64,000 nucleotides of DNA, taken from NCBI RefSeq assembly GCF_007830035.1, contig NZ_VLKN01000001.1, positions 124,001-188,000 on the forward strand, written 5' to 3'. Numbering within the stretch: the first letter of the stretch is position 1; every line of letters begins with the position of its first letter. Of the stretch, positions 63,262 through 64,000 are shown piece by piece. The stretch is from Luteimonas cucumeris (GTDB taxonomy: Bacteria > Pseudomonadota > Gammaproteobacteria > Xanthomonadales > Xanthomonadaceae). Below the pieces are notes generated by a model. It was not told where the DNA came from. It made no database searches and saw only the letters and a list, made by a program, of their open reading frames with translations. The position numbers and the translations under genes were made by a program.

Positions 63262-64000
63262 CTAGCTCGAAGGCGCTTCCGGCGTCGGACAGGTGAAGGG
63301 CTTGCGCTTGCCCGAGTCGACTCCGCGGATGCGGTCGCTGAGCGGCAATGCGTCGCCATTCATGCGCCAGTCGTAGAGCACGCTGAAGGCCAGTACCCGA
63401 GCGACGTACTCGCGGGTTTCCTTGTAGCTGATCGTCTCGATCCAGAAATCCGGATCAAAGCCAGGCCGCTGCGACTGCCAGCGCGCGGTCGGCGTAGGGC
63501 CGGCGTTGTAGGCGGCGATCGCGACGTAGGGCTTTCCGTACTTGTCCTCCATCTGCCGCAGGTAAGCGGTGCCCAGCGCGATGTTGGTATCGGCGTCGTA
63601 CAGGCTGTCGGCGCCGCCCCAGGGCAGTCCGATGCGGCGCGCGGTATCGGCGCCGGTGCCGGGCAGCAGCTGCATCAGGCCCATCGCGTTGGCAGGCGAG
63701 CGCGCATTCGGATTGAACACGCTTTCGGCGCGTATTTCCGCGGCCACCCACGCCGGGTCGAGGCCGTGCTTCGCGGCTTCGCGACGGATCGTCGCGTCGT
63801 GGTGCAGAGGAAAACGCAGCTGGTACAGGCGCAGTTCGTCGGGTTTGCTCTCGCCCTTGGCCTTGCCCAGTGCGAACACGGCACGGTCGAACCAGCCGTT
63901 GTCCTGCGCCACCGCGACCGCGGCGCGGCGCTGCCGGTCATCGAAGCGCGTCAGCGCGTCGTCCCATTCGCGTTGTGCCCATCCGGAGCGGCCGATGCGA
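63262..64000 (-). CDS. slt: soluble lytic murein transglycosylase, C-terminal part
   Basis: The frame is open to the window edge, so the N-terminus is missing; about 246 residues are visible. The SLT domain shows the catalytic Glu in AAEIRAESVFNPNARS, MGLMQLLPGTGADTARRIG, and AIAAYNAGPTPTARW. The part before it looks like the helical linker of the ring-shaped Slt70 family. It cleaves peptidoglycan between MurNAc and GlcNAc in the periplasm. It lies ten bases upstream of the NDUFA9-like gene. Confidence 0.92.
   Translation of the reverse strand, partial: RIGRSGWAQREWDDALTRFDDRQRRAAVAVAQDNGWFDRAVFALGKAKGESKPDELRLYQLRFPLHHDATIRREAAKHGLDPAWVAAEIRAESVFNPNARSPANAMGLMQLLPGTGADTARRIGLPWGGADSLYDADTNIALGTAYLRQMEDKYGKPYVAIAAYNAGPTPTARWQSQRPGFDPDFWIETISYKETREYVARVLAFSVLYDWRMNGDALPLSDRIRGVDSGKRKPFTCPTPEAPSS

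Overview
The window is about 68-70 % G+C chromosomal DNA, densely coding, with gene orders typical of the gammaproteobacterial family Lysobacteraceae/Xanthomonadaceae. It resembles Lysobacter, Luteimonas or Pseudoxanthomonas more than Xanthomonas proper, but this placement is inferred from gene content and repeat types, not from a search. No tRNA, rRNA, insertion sequence, prophage or CRISPR array was seen.

Layout. 1-3195: end of gpmI, then envC and a ctpA-type S41 protease. 3203-4856: a lower-G+C island of three small genes separated by hairpins that read as integron attC sites. No integrase is in view, so this looks like a cluster of attC sites lacking an integrase (CALIN). 4902-9478: CHRD protein, a 43-bp tandem repeat field, DUF1820, rhomboid protease, FadL porin and GST. 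9591-13758: LysR regulator and bifunctional PutA. 13759-22108: the complete aa3-type cytochrome c oxidase cluster (coxB, ctaD, a 47-aa ORF, ctaG, coxC, SURF1, an SCO-like protein, ctaA, ctaB). 22142-28749: S9 peptidase, a small lipoprotein, an unrecognised 450-aa protein, dnaG and a TonB-C-like lipoprotein. 28763-32022: YihY, YqeY, rpsU and tsaD. 32104-37100: folB, folK, a GH109-like oxidoreductase, pteridine reductase, MidA methyltransferase and VanZ.

37163-55165 is an N-acetylglucosamine (GlcNAc)/chitooligosaccharide utilisation locus: two GH20 hexosaminidases, two TonB-dependent receptors, a ROK-unrelated glucokinase-type kinase, the NagP permease, a LacI regulator, NagB-II deaminase, NagA deacetylase and a NagX-like membrane protein. 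Together they give a full path: outer-membrane uptake, periplasmic trimming, inner-membrane import, phosphorylation, deacetylation, then deamination to fructose-6-phosphate. Two related palindromes in the glk/nagP divergent promoter region are candidate operators.

55268-64000: an ArsR/AHSA1/membrane-protein operon, an AlkD-like protein, PQQ glucose dehydrogenase, a small secreted protein, cca, an NDUFA9-like protein and the 3' end of a soluble lytic transglycosylase.

The most notable signals are the integron-cassette island with an Imm26-like gene, a 43-bp tandem repeat, and several dispersed palindromic repeat families. One repeat lies in frame inside tsaD and another supplies its C-terminus.
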